Shown here in pieces: positions 8,591 through 16,090 of a stretch of 60,102 nucleotides of DNA (its first letter is position 1; each line of letters starts with the position of its first letter). Below the pieces are notes generated by a model. That model saw only the letters and a list, made by a program, of their open reading frames with translations. It was not told the DNA's origin and made no database searches. Location of the stretch: the NCBI RefSeq assembly GCF_029871205.1, contig NZ_SSOJ01000137.1:1-60102 (forward strand). Direction: 5' to 3'. The position numbers were made by a program, and so were the translations under genes. Source of the stretch: Pseudomonas sp. BN417 (GTDB taxonomy: Bacteria; Pseudomonadota; Gammaproteobacteria; Pseudomonadales; Pseudomonadaceae).

Positions 8591-9634
8591 TCAGCCCGAA
8601 AAGAAGTACTTGCCTTTGATTTTCCTGGGATTGACGAAGGCGAAGTCTGGAAAGATTTTTCCTCGGACGTACCAAACAAAAGCCAGGATAGCGATACTTA
8701 TAGCTAATGCGATAGAGGTTGTTGCCGGACTCGATGTAAACCCCTCAAGCGATCTTGGGAATTGGAGAAGCGCAAGGAGTATGTATGCGTTGTAGGCGCC
8801 GACGCGGTGGTTGTAGAAGCCCCATACCAAAAGCAAGGGAATCAAGGTCATTGAAACACCCATAACCCATTTGGCCGTTGGCCCTATCCTGGCGCCGATA
8901 TCCAATCCCAGAAAGAATGCAATCAAAGCCTGGGCGAGCATTATCGTGATGAGAATATTGACCTTGCGATCGTGCTCATCACAACGAATTGGATCTGCAT
9001 ACGAGGCTATAAAGTAGGCAAGGTGACTGTCCTTCACACCCCGCCCGGAGAATTGTGAAAATACTTCCGATTTTGCAGTGCCGGCGGCGAGTAGCTCGCG
9101 AACTTTTTCCTGAACCTCCTTCTTGCTCAAAGTTGAATGTGAAGTGCTTTCTATTTGCGTCAACTTGACAGATTTCTTAGCCGGAAACACCAGGACAGCT
9201 ACAGCCCCGATAAAGGCTAGTGTGCCCAAGAAAACGCCGAAGTAAAAAACCCCACCTAGTGAGTGAGTACCTGGCCTCACTCTACCCGGCGTTGCAGGGT
9301 CGACAAGAATTTCGATCACTTTTCCTTCCCTGAGTGTTGCAACTGATCTTTCGACCGACTCCAGCTTGGTCTTGCAGGGGGTCTGCGATATTTCGAGCGG
9401 ATAAGTGTATTGCTGTCCGTTCAACTCAAAGGTCACGTTAACCAGAGGGCAATAGGTCATACCCTTACTGCGCATCTCCTCAGAAATGGAGACAGTGGCG
9501 ACAGTGGCATTCAACTTCTGCCAAGTCTTCGTCTCGTCCACCTCCTTGTACGAGGAAAGAGATACGAGAAGGCAGAGCAGGGCAAAGAAAAATAAAACAA
9601 CGAACAGGGCCGTCCTTAGCAAGAAGGTCTTCAT
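8591..9634 (-). CDS. DUF3592-type membrane protein
   Basis: Membrane protein of 347 aa from the ATG at 9634 (MKTFLLRTALFVVLFFFALL), where a basic start runs straight into helix 1. Residues ~35-130 form an extracytoplasmic beta-type domain of the DUF3592 kind (ATVATVSISEE, YPLEISQTPC, VIEILVDPATPGRVRPG). A second helix follows (YFGVFLGTLAFIGAVAVLVF). After a cytoplasmic, Lys-rich stretch come four or so more helices to the C-terminus. The frame is open to 9751, but those 39 residues have no membrane or signal character. Function unknown. Intermediate GC and rare codons suggest an acquired gene. Confidence 0.65.
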   Translation of the reverse strand: MKTFLLRTALFVVLFFFALLCLLVSLSSYKEVDETKTWQKLNATVATVSISEEMRSKGMTYCPLVNVTFELNGQQYTYPLEISQTPCKTKLESVERSVATLREGKVIEILVDPATPGRVRPGTHSLGGVFYFGVFLGTLAFIGAVAVLVFPAKKSVKLTQIESTSHSTLSKKEVQEKVRELLAAGTAKSEVFSQFSGRGVKDSHLAYFIASYADPIRCDEHDRKVNILITIMLAQALIAFFLGLDIGARIGPTAKWVMGVSMTLIPLLLVWGFYNHRVGAYNAYILLALLQFPRSLEGFTSSPATTSIALAISIAILAFVWYVRGKIFPDFAFVNPRKIKGKYFFSG

Positions 9635-9834
9635 AAGGCTCCTTGGCCAACGTGAAATGGAGGTCAGTTGGGAAATGACACCTTGGCGGCAAGTCCCCCT
9701 GCGCGCGGTGTAATGATGCACTGAGGTTAGTCCGTAGATATTCAAAAGCAATGCAACTTCCCGCGCTTCCGCTCCTGGCCGATTACTGCCATTCGCCAGC
9801 GGCGGCTATGGGTCGACTTCTGCCGGTCACAACC

Positions 9835-10020
9835 GGCCGATTCTGTTGAAAAAGTCGGTGTCGTCGCGATTCACTCATTCGAGGCCGGAAATACATCCGA
9901 TTGAGGCGTCGCTATGGGAAATCTGGAGCAATTCAGTGTTGACGCTGGCTCAGATTTCAACGTCAGCCGCTCACTTTCGCGGCCAGACATTGCGGAGGGA
10001 GTTTTTCAACAGAATCGGCC
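9835..10020. mobile_element. 186-bp MITE-like element, copy 2 (inverted)
   Basis: Same terminal inverted repeat as the copy at 5783-5968 and exactly the same length, but turned around: its left end continues AAAGTCGGTGT as the right end of copy 1 does when reversed. Internal identity is lower than end identity, so the copies are not recent. The left side carries a Pseudomonas-type palindrome (GGTCGACTTCTGCCGGTCAC). Confidence 0.7.
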
Positions 10021-10042
10021 GAAAACAGACGTTCAAAGCAAA

Positions 10043-10063
10043 AAAATAAATCTGTCCCTTTGG
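10043..10063. repeat. AAATAAATCTGTCCC motif, copy 1
   Basis: First of five copies of the AATAAATCTGTCCCC(TTT) motif; the others are at 10983, 13767, 14362 and 14427. Orientation: TTT/CCC side to the right. It lies just after the end of the second MITE and 4 bp before the acetyltransferase stop. Confidence 0.55.
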
Positions 10064-10066
10064 CCG

Positions 10067-10756
10067 TCAGTGAATCGTAGGGAAACGCTCTTTCACCAAT
10101 GCCTGAGCCTGATGGGCCATCTGGTCGAGCAGGCGGTCGCGTTTTTTCTCGGCCGCGCTCATGGCCTTCTTGCCGTGTTGCTGCACCAGGTAAGCGTGGA
10201 TCTGCCGCACTTCCTTGGATTGGAATATCGGGGCCAGATCCTGCACCGCCACCATGCCGTCCGAGCGGTGATCGCGGGTGTTCAGCAGCACGTGCGGCCC
10301 CTGCGCTGCCAGTACCTGAAACCCCATCGACTCAAAGGTCGGCACCTTGTTCGCCACGCAGGCCAGCTCGGCGTGAGGCCGATGCTTGACCATCTGCTGC
10401 AACAAGGCCCGGGCAATACCGCGTCGGCGGTGGCTGGCCTTGACGGCCATATAGGCCAGAGTGCAGGCCTCGGCATCATCCTGGCTCGGCAGGTACAGGG
10501 CAAAACCCAGCACCTGGGAGGGATCTTCATCATCCAGGGCCAGGATCAACCGCGCGGTGCTGTCCAGAGAGCTGTTCATGGCTTGCAGATACAGGTGCAC
10601 CTCGTAGCCAATCACGTACTGATACAACTGATAGAGCGGATTGCTGGGCGTCAGCGACACCGGGCTGATGTCGCTGAAGTAGTCCACCACCATTTGTAGA
10701 ACCTGACTCTTCAGGGATTCGGGCGGCGATGTATCCAGGCTTACAAGGGTGAACAT
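10067..10756 (-). CDS. GNAT-family N-acetyltransferase
   Basis: Acetyltransferase of 229 aa from the ATG at 10756 (MFTLVSLDTSPPES). Beta strand 4 and the acetyl-CoA loop are visible as LAYMAVKASHRRRGIARALL, with the R/K-x-x-G-x-A signature. The C-terminus adds a charged helical tail (QQHGKKAMSAAEKKRDRLLD) not found in the smallest members. The substrate cannot be told. A longer frame to 10882 gives a basic, low-complexity extension and was rejected. AATCTGTCCC motif copies stand on both sides of the gene, so it may have moved as a cassette. Confidence 0.75.
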   Translation of the reverse strand: MFTLVSLDTSPPESLKSQVLQMVVDYFSDISPVSLTPSNPLYQLYQYVIGYEVHLYLQAMNSSLDSTARLILALDDEDPSQVLGFALYLPSQDDAEACTLAYMAVKASHRRRGIARALLQQMVKHRPHAELACVANKVPTFESMGFQVLAAQGPHVLLNTRDHRSDGMVAVQDLAPIFQSKEVRQIHAYLVQQHGKKAMSAAEKKRDRLLDQMAHQAQALVKERFPTIH

Positions 10757-11218
10757 CTGAAGCTGGCTCCGGGCGTGCCCGATTCGGGGAATCGGCGCTG
10801 GCGCCATTGTAACGCCCGCGAGCATCGAGCGTTCCCACCGCATTCGCATGGGCGCGCTCAACCAGCGGGATATAGTCCTCATGCGCGGCGCTGTGAATCA
10901 ATCGATTGTTTACGTCCGTTTTCGACCGAAGCTGCCGGTGGGAACCGGCAGAAACCGGCCAAAAGCGGACGGTTTGGCTTAGAAATTAATCTGTCCCCTT
11001 TCCCAATCCCCTTTACCGTGGACCTCTTTTCCACGCCTCGACACTGCCCTAGGCCACCAAGAATTTTGCTCACTTTGCCGAACCGGCTACTCTAGGTGAG
11101 GCAATTCGCCAGCATGCGATTGCTCAAGGTCAAGGCCGTCGTAACCGCCGCCTCGCACCTCCAATTCTGAACCTATCGCGGCTCTCAGCAGGCCGCAATT
11201 TCTCCATGGAAGTGAGAC
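10757..11218. other. Intergenic region between GNAT and RloC-like genes
   Basis: No gene seen. It contains a perfect short hairpin (CTGCCGGT-GGGA-ACCGGCAG, about 10931-10950) flanked by GTCCG/CGGAC-type sequence, and an AATTAATCTGTCCCCTTT motif at 10983-11003. The stretch before 11219 supplies the ribosome-binding site of the ATPase gene. Confidence 0.5.
10983..11003. repeat. AATTAATCTGTCCCC motif, copy 2 (left of RloC-like gene)
   Basis: Same motif and orientation as copy 1, with one base changed. Together with the reversed copy at 13767-13790 it brackets the RloC-like gene as an inverted pair. Confidence 0.6.
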
Positions 11219-13642
11219 ATGATCGAGTCGATTAGCCTGTCCAACATTGCTACTTATAGCCCCGCAGCCTCCCAAACCATCGCGAATCTCAAGAACATCA
11301 ATTTCTTTTACGGGGCGAATGGTGCGGGCAAGACCACCATTAGTCGGCTCATCAATAATCCCGAGATTTCCGAAGACTCCAAGATTACTTGGCTGCGGAA
11401 TACCCCAATCACGGCGCTGGTCTACAACAACGACTTTATCAAGGATAACTACAAGGACTCCGAAGACCTCAGAGGCGTCTTTACACTGGGCAAAGCTGAG
11501 AAAGAACAGCTTGATCGTCTCAAAGAGTTCCAGGCAGAAAAGCAGCGTCACCAACAGCAAAAAAATAGGGCGGTGGCAATGCTGGATGGTGAGAATGGCA
11601 ATGGTGGTAAAAATGCAGAACTATTGGCTTTGGAAACAAAATTTCTTGCCCGCTGTTGGGATCAAAAGCAAAAGCACGACAATGATTTTCAGGGTGCTTT
11701 TACAGGCGTAAGGAATAGTAAGGAAGGATTTAAGGCTCGCGTATTGCAGGAGAGCACGAGTAATCAGTCAGCCCTAGTCGATCTGGCCAACCTAAAAGAG
11801 AGGGCGTTGGTATTATACGGCGACGCACCTTCGCCGATGAACTCTGTCCCTAATTTTGATCTGTCTCGCTTGATCGCTTTCGAATCCAGCCCGGTTCTGA
11901 AAAAGAAGGTGATAGGTAAAGAGGATGTAAGCATTTCTGCTCTTATCCAGCGACTCAATAATAGTGACTGGGTTCGTCAAGGTATGAGATTTTTGGAGCA
12001 CTCGGATGAACAGTGCCCCTTCTGTCAGCAGGGTATTTCTCATGAATTCGAGCAAAGCCTGACTAGCTATTTTGATGAAGCATTCGAAGCGGATACCAAG
12101 GCCGTATCAGATTTTCGCTTGCAGTATTTCCGAGGGGCGGACGAAATTCTAGCTCTGGCTGATAACATACTCGCCACAGATTGCATTCATCTAAATAAGG
12201 AAAAGCTTGATCTTGATTTTCAGGCTATGAAGGCTATTGTTCTTGTCAACAAAGGGCGAATTGACAACAAGATTTCCAGTCCGAGTATGGAAGTCGTCCT
12301 CGAAAGTCTTGAAGGCCTTCGTCAAGGTATTGAGGATGTTATTCATTCTGCTAATGTGAAGGTCTCGGAGCATAATCGCTTAGTCGCGAGCTTTACCGCT
12401 GAGCAAAAGAAGCTGACCGCAGAGGTGTGGAAGTACATTCTGGAGGTTGAGCTCAAAACTCCTTTGGCGGACTATAATGATGAAAAATCTCGCCTACAAA
12501 AAGCGATTAATGGAATCGCGGGGAGCCTTGAGAAGGCACGGCAGGATATTGCTCAGGCCGATCTAGAGATCGATAAGATAGAAACATCTCTAACGAGTGT
12601 TAAGCCCACGGTCATTGCCATTAACAAAATTCTAAAGGACTTTGGGTTTCGTAGCTTTTCTCTCGATCCGGCCTGTGCAGGAAATTCCTACCGGCTTATT
12701 AGGGCTGATGGTTCGGACGCCAAGACCACGCTTAGTGAAGGTGAAAAGACGTTCGTTACCTTCTTATACTTCTACCATCTGCTCAAAGGTAGCATCACCA
12801 CATCCGGTATCACCACTGACCGTGTCGTGGTCATTGATGATCCTGTTTCCAGTCTCGACAGCGATGTGCTATTCATCGTAAGTAGCTTAATCAAACAACT
12901 ATTTACCGAGATTAGGCAGAAGGGAAGCAATCTGAAGCAAATATTTGTGCTCACTCACAATGTGCATTTTCACAAAGAAGTCACCTATAACCAAAGCAGG
13001 AAGCCTGGCACCTCTCTCGGCGATGAAGGGTTCTGGATCGTTCGTAAGCCAGGGAATTACTCGGAAATCGAATTCCATCCAGTTAACCCCGTCAAAACCT
13101 CGTATCAGCTACTGTGGAACGAACTGAAGAAAAAGCCCGTACCAGCCCTCACGCTCCAAAACACCATGCGCAGAATTTTGGAGAATTACTTCAAAATCCT
13201 CGGCGGTATCGACACTCAGGCGATTGTGGCGCGGTTTGAGGGGCATGAGAAAGTTCATTGCCAGTCGCTCATTAGTTGGGTAAATGACGGATCGCATTAC
13301 GCTCCTGACGAGCTCTACGTCGCTATTGGTGACGCTATGGCTGCCAGCTACATGAAAATCTTCTTCAAAATCTTTAAAGTCACAAACCACATGGCCCACT
13401 ACGAGATGATGATGGGTGATGACTTCGAGGACCTCGATCCTGATGAAACAGATCCGGAGACAGAGGCAGGGCTCCCTGACAGTGAATACCAACTCGCCAC
13501 CGTCGTCGAGAGTCCCCCGTCACCTATCATCGTAGACGTGCCAATCGAGTCTGTGAGGCCGAATCTAAGTACGGCCCCTACGGCGCCCATTGACGTGCCG
13601 ACGCGTAGCCCTGAGGAGCCGGATTCAGACATACCGTTCTGA
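11219..13642 (+). CDS. RloC/PrrC-like AAA_13 ATPase with zinc hook, probable anticodon-nuclease-type defence protein
   Basis: Protein of 807 aa of the AAA_13 family. The ABC-type head has Walker A GANGAGKTT at 32-40, signature LSEGEKTF near 505 and Walker B VVVIDDPVSSLD with D540/D541. The halves are split by a long coiled coil, inside which CPFC (Cys266, Cys269) forms a zinc hook like that of Rad50 and RloC. After the head, R651-x3-E655 and H693 (GSH) fit the Arg-Glu-His spacing reported for PrrC/RloC tRNA anticodon nucleases. The last ~80 residues are acidic and Pro-rich. Start chosen for AGTGAGAC before the ATG. RloC-type proteins cleave tRNA on DNA damage or phage attack; that role is inferred here. 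No restriction-modification gene accompanies it. A/T-richer than its neighbours. Confidence 0.75.
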   Translation: MIESISLSNIATYSPAASQTIANLKNINFFYGANGAGKTTISRLINNPEISEDSKITWLRNTPITALVYNNDFIKDNYKDSEDLRGVFTLGKAEKEQLDRLKEFQAEKQRHQQQKNRAVAMLDGENGNGGKNAELLALETKFLARCWDQKQKHDNDFQGAFTGVRNSKEGFKARVLQESTSNQSALVDLANLKERALVLYGDAPSPMNSVPNFDLSRLIAFESSPVLKKKVIGKEDVSISALIQRLNNSDWVRQGMRFLEHSDEQCPFCQQGISHEFEQSLTSYFDEAFEADTKAVSDFRLQYFRGADEILALADNILATDCIHLNKEKLDLDFQAMKAIVLVNKGRIDNKISSPSMEVVLESLEGLRQGIEDVIHSANVKVSEHNRLVASFTAEQKKLTAEVWKYILEVELKTPLADYNDEKSRLQKAINGIAGSLEKARQDIAQADLEIDKIETSLTSVKPTVIAINKILKDFGFRSFSLDPACAGNSYRLIRADGSDAKTTLSEGEKTFVTFLYFYHLLKGSITTSGITTDRVVVIDDPVSSLDSDVLFIVSSLIKQLFTEIRQKGSNLKQIFVLTHNVHFHKEVTYNQSRKPGTSLGDEGFWIVRKPGNYSEIEFHPVNPVKTSYQLLWNELKKKPVPALTLQNTMRRILENYFKILGGIDTQAIVARFEGHEKVHCQSLISWVNDGSHYAPDELYVAIGDAMAASYMKIFFKIFKVTNHMAHYEMMMGDDFEDLDPDETDPETEAGLPDSEYQLATVVESPPSPIIVDVPIESVRPNLSTAPTAPIDVPTRSPEEPDSDIPF

Positions 13643-13766
13643 GTTTCATATGAACCTGACTTGGTGTGTTAGAAAACCTCGCACACCAAGGTGGAGGGCA
13701 CGTTTGTAAACTATCTAGTCAGATGATCTGTCTGCTTTTACCACGACAGGCGTACAACATCGGACG

Positions 13767-13790
13767 GAAAAGGGGACAGATTTATTTTCT
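13767..13790. repeat. GGGGACAGATTTATTT motif, copy 3 (right of RloC-like gene)
   Basis: Reversed relative to copies 1 and 2 and followed by CTACTCTAGA, which also follows copy 4. With the copy at 10983 it forms an inverted pair about 2.8 kb apart around the ATPase gene. The rest of 13643-14033 shows no gene; one open stretch across it has no recognisable protein. Confidence 0.6.
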
Positions 13791-14033
13791 CTACTCTAGA
13801 CGTCCGCTTCGGGCCGATTGGCGGGGGGTTACCTCAGGTCGAAACAATCTGCAAACTGGCATAGTCGGAGCAGGACTGGAAGAAGACTGGAGAACTAGTA
13901 GCATTCAGCTGACTGAATCGCTGCCGATTGAGTGCTGCAATTTATTTAGCAGGCGGCGAAATCGTTATTACATTAATTGGCGTCTATTTCTTGTGAGGCC
14001 CCGATGGGCACAGTTCAATTGTAGGACTTAGAA

Positions 14034-14330
14034 CTTGCTACGCTTTCCGCCGCGCACCCGGCACTCCCACGAGAGTACTTCACCTACCTCCGTGACGTCG
14101 GCTGGGGTGAGACAGTCAGTGGGCGCATGCTTTACAGCTGACCTATCCTGCCCCAAGAGGTTTACGGCCCTACCTTCGGCCGGACGGATATCGTTTTGTT
14201 AGGCGATGATTTTCAAGGCTACTGTTTCGGCTATGACTGCACGGCATTAACTTACGGCGAGGTGACTCCAGACGGGACTTGGCAGACCTGGCCCACTGAC
14301 AAGGGCCTCCTGCGCTATGTCGGGACCTAA
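14034..14330 (+). pseudogene. SMI1/KNR4 immunity-type protein, relic
   Basis: Continuous frame except one TGA near 14137. It reads HPALPREYFTYLRDVGWGET, then after the stop PILPQEVYGPTFGRTDIVLL, GDDFQGYCFGYD, TYGEVTPDGTW and a stop at 14330. The lP-x-EY...G-G and DDFQGYCFGYD patterns are those of SMI1/KNR4 (SUKH) immunity proteins that pair with polymorphic toxins. The N-terminus is absent and the internal stop splits the domain, so it is dead. No toxin gene is near. Confidence 0.65.
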
Positions 14331-14361
14331 AAGTTTGGGTGAAAAACGGAAAAGGGGACCG

Positions 14362-14450
14362 GAAAAGGGGACAGATTTATTTTTTCTACTCTAGAGGTGT
14401 CTGGGTGTAGGCAGGGTTAGAGTAAAGAAAATAAATCTGTCCCCTTTTTG
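14362..14450. repeat. Inverted pair of GGGGACAGATTTATTT motifs (copies 4 and 5)
   Basis: GGGGACAGATTTATTTTT (14367 on) with CTACTCTAGAG, and about 20 bp later the mirror TTAGAGTAAAGAAAATAAATCTGTCCCC, form one long hairpin. A partial extra GGAAAAGGGGACC precedes it. Paired palindromes of this type resemble REP doublets mobilised by IS200-like single-strand transposases. A RAYT gene lies 1 kb to the right but has different palindromes of its own. Confidence 0.6.
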
Positions 14451-14572
14451 GTCCAACACCTGAGGCGCTTGCAGGCGTCGTAGGTTGGGCTGAGGCACGA
14501 AGCCCAACGATACGGAGTCTCGATCGGGCTCCGACCTTGGGCCTCGTTCCTCGGCGCCAACCTACCGGTGAA

Positions 14573-15088
14573 TCAGCCGATCACCTGCGGCGGACGTTGC
14601 AGGAGGTTCGGGCAATCGCGCAGATGCAGCCACGCCTTGCCCTGCCAGTGCAGCACCTCGATGTCGCGGTCCTGCCAGCGGATCACTTCGCGGTAAGGGC
14701 CTGTGGCATCGAAGCGTTCCTCCTGCCGTAAACGGGGGATCACGTGCTGGGTGATCCATTGGCGGATGCCACGGTTTTCCGGGTGGTAGTAGAGGATCAG
14801 CACGGCATAGACGCCGGATTCGCTGATCAGCAGTTCCTGCTCGAAGTCACCATGGCCGTTGCGCATCCAGGCGCGTTGCATCTGGTCTTCGTCCAGGTTG
14901 CGCTGCACGCGTTCGGGCAGGGGCGGGTGGTTGATCAACCGGGCCAGGTCGCCGGCGGCAAACCAGGGTTCTTCATCCAGCAACACGGCGCGCAGCAGGC
15001 GCTTGTGGCGGACGAATCGGGCGGGAATCAGGATTTCGGCGTCCGGGGGAGGGGCGGGGTGAAACTGGGGGAACTCGGGCATATCCAT
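14573..15088 (-). CDS. Bro-N domain antirepressor-like protein, copy 2
   Basis: Complete protein of 171 aa starting MDMPEFPQFHP. It consists almost only of a Bro-N domain: LRAVLLDEEPWFAAGDLARL, NHPPLPERVQRNL, ESGVYAVLILYYHPENRGI, WITQHVIPRLRQEE, followed by a short tail (VLHWQGKAWLHLRDC). Bro-N is a DNA-binding module of phage antirepressors. The absence of an ANT or KilA C-terminal domain makes it a short member. It belongs to the second copy of the 690-bp direct repeat, so the window carries two nearly identical genes 14.7 kb apart. Regulation by the structured leader upstream is likely. Confidence 0.75.
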   Translation of the reverse strand: MDMPEFPQFHPAPPPDAEILIPARFVRHKRLLRAVLLDEEPWFAAGDLARLINHPPLPERVQRNLDEDQMQRAWMRNGHGDFEQELLISESGVYAVLILYYHPENRGIRQWITQHVIPRLRQEERFDATGPYREVIRWQDRDIEVLHWQGKAWLHLRDCPNLLQRPPQVIG

Positions 15089-15374
15089 TACCTCTGCTAG
15101 GTCTCAATCAGCTTTCTTAAGGCTGTGGCGCCGGGAGTTAAGAAACCCCACCTAGAGGGCCGGACGTATTCCCCTTTCGGGTTTTGTATTAGCCCACTCC
15201 CGGCAGAACAGAGGTTTTGTGCGGGCGCGAGTATGCCGCAGGCACAAAAAAGCCGCTGAGCTTTCGGGAGCGGTCCGGCCGCTAGGTGAGTAAGCGTTTC
15301 TTAGGCGCCGGGGACAGAGCCTATGGATGGGGCGGGGAAGGGGCAATGCTGTTGGGGTGTGGGATTTGGCTGAT
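14686..15374. repeat. ~690-bp direct repeat, copy 2
   Basis: Corresponds to positions 1-686. Coding and leader parts align with few differences. Homology ends after GGCTGAT near 15374, only about 25 bp before the REP palindrome that borders the RAYT gene. The bro sequence continues to 14573, so the true repeat may be longer than the window lets one see. Confidence 0.75.
15089..15374 (-). promoter_or_regulatory. Structured leader upstream of Bro-N copy 2
   Basis: Minus-strand hairpin with CCGCT/AGCGG stem followed by CTTTTTTG at about 15244-15285, that is, a terminator ahead of bro. Compared with copy 1, the stem is kept while the loop changes (AAGCTC against TAGTCC), which supports selection on structure. 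Downstream hairpins with CCCGAAAGGGG and CCCTCTAGGTGGGG follow. A leader RNA or attenuator is the best reading. Confidence 0.5.
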
Positions 15375-15398
15375 TGGACTTAGCGAAGAATGACCCCG

Positions 15399-15431
15399 CG
15401 TAGGGTGGATGACGCTCTTCTCATCCACCAG
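15399..15431. repeat. REP palindrome left of RAYT
   Basis: GTAGGGTGGATGACG and, after a 7-base loop, CATCCACC form a hairpin. The same sequence appears inverted at 16021-16057 on the other side of the transposase gene, as expected for a REP-RAYT unit. Confidence 0.75.
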
Positions 15432-15449
15432 ACGGAGCCAATCCCGAAC

Positions 15450-15983
15450 TCACTCGCCCCAGGTTCCCGCGTCGTCCCCCAACGCAATTCCCGACCAATT
15501 CATCGGGTAAATCCCGTCCCGCACCGCTCGATGAAAGCTCGAATACGGCCAGTCCCGCACGCATTGCACATGACCATGCTTCACCGGATTGAAGTGGATG
15601 TAATCGAAGTATCGCTGGTAATCGAGGTCGTCGCGGATCAGGTGTTCCCAATAGCGACGTTGCCAGATTCCCCGTTCGCCGCGCTTTTGTTGGGCATCGG
15701 TGCGTTGTTCCGCGCTCGCCAAGCGTTTGGAGAAGGCGAACTTGATCGCCTTCCAGCGATCCGCATAGGCCCTGTCGCCGGGAGGCAGCGTCCAGAGGCA
15801 GTGCATATGCTCGGGCAGCACCACCCAGGCATCGATATGGAAGGGGTGACGTTGCTTGACCGCGCGGACCACGGTGCGCAGCAGGTCAATTTCACGCACC
15901 AGCAGATTGTCGCGGCGGTCGCGCAGGTTCACGGTAAAGAAGTACGTGCCGCCCGGCATCCGTGCACGGCGGTAATTGGACAT
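15450..15983 (-). CDS. REP-associated tyrosine transposase (RAYT)
   Basis: IS200-like Y1 nuclease of 177 aa (MSNYRRARMPGG...). The His-hydrophobic-His metal site is seen in VVLPEHMHCLWTLP, and the C-terminal catalytic helix with Tyr in DYQRYFDYIHFNPVKHG. The opening MPGGTYFFTVNL and the ending DWPYSSFHR are usual for RAYTs. Such enzymes cut single-stranded REP palindromes and are thought to have spread them; most genomes keep one unmoving copy. REP hairpins in opposite orientation flank the gene directly, so the unit looks intact. Confidence 0.88.
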   Translation of the reverse strand: MSNYRRARMPGGTYFFTVNLRDRRDNLLVREIDLLRTVVRAVKQRHPFHIDAWVVLPEHMHCLWTLPPGDRAYADRWKAIKFAFSKRLASAEQRTDAQQKRGERGIWQRRYWEHLIRDDLDYQRYFDYIHFNPVKHGHVQCVRDWPYSSFHRAVRDGIYPMNWSGIALGDDAGTWGE

Positions 15984-16020
15984 GACTCCTCCTTGAGTCG
16001 TTGGGCCCGGTGCCTCGGAG

Positions 16021-16057
16021 GGCGGTGGATGAAAAGAGCGTCATCCACCCTACGCGA
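16021..16057. repeat. REP palindrome right of RAYT
   Basis: GGTGGATG-AAAAGAG-CGTCATCCACCCTACG, the inverted counterpart of 15399-15431. It lies upstream of the RAYT start codon and just before the end of the AbiJ-type gene. Confidence 0.75.
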
Positions 16058-16090
16058 GGCTGGGCGTTTATATCTAGGCTACCTCACGAG

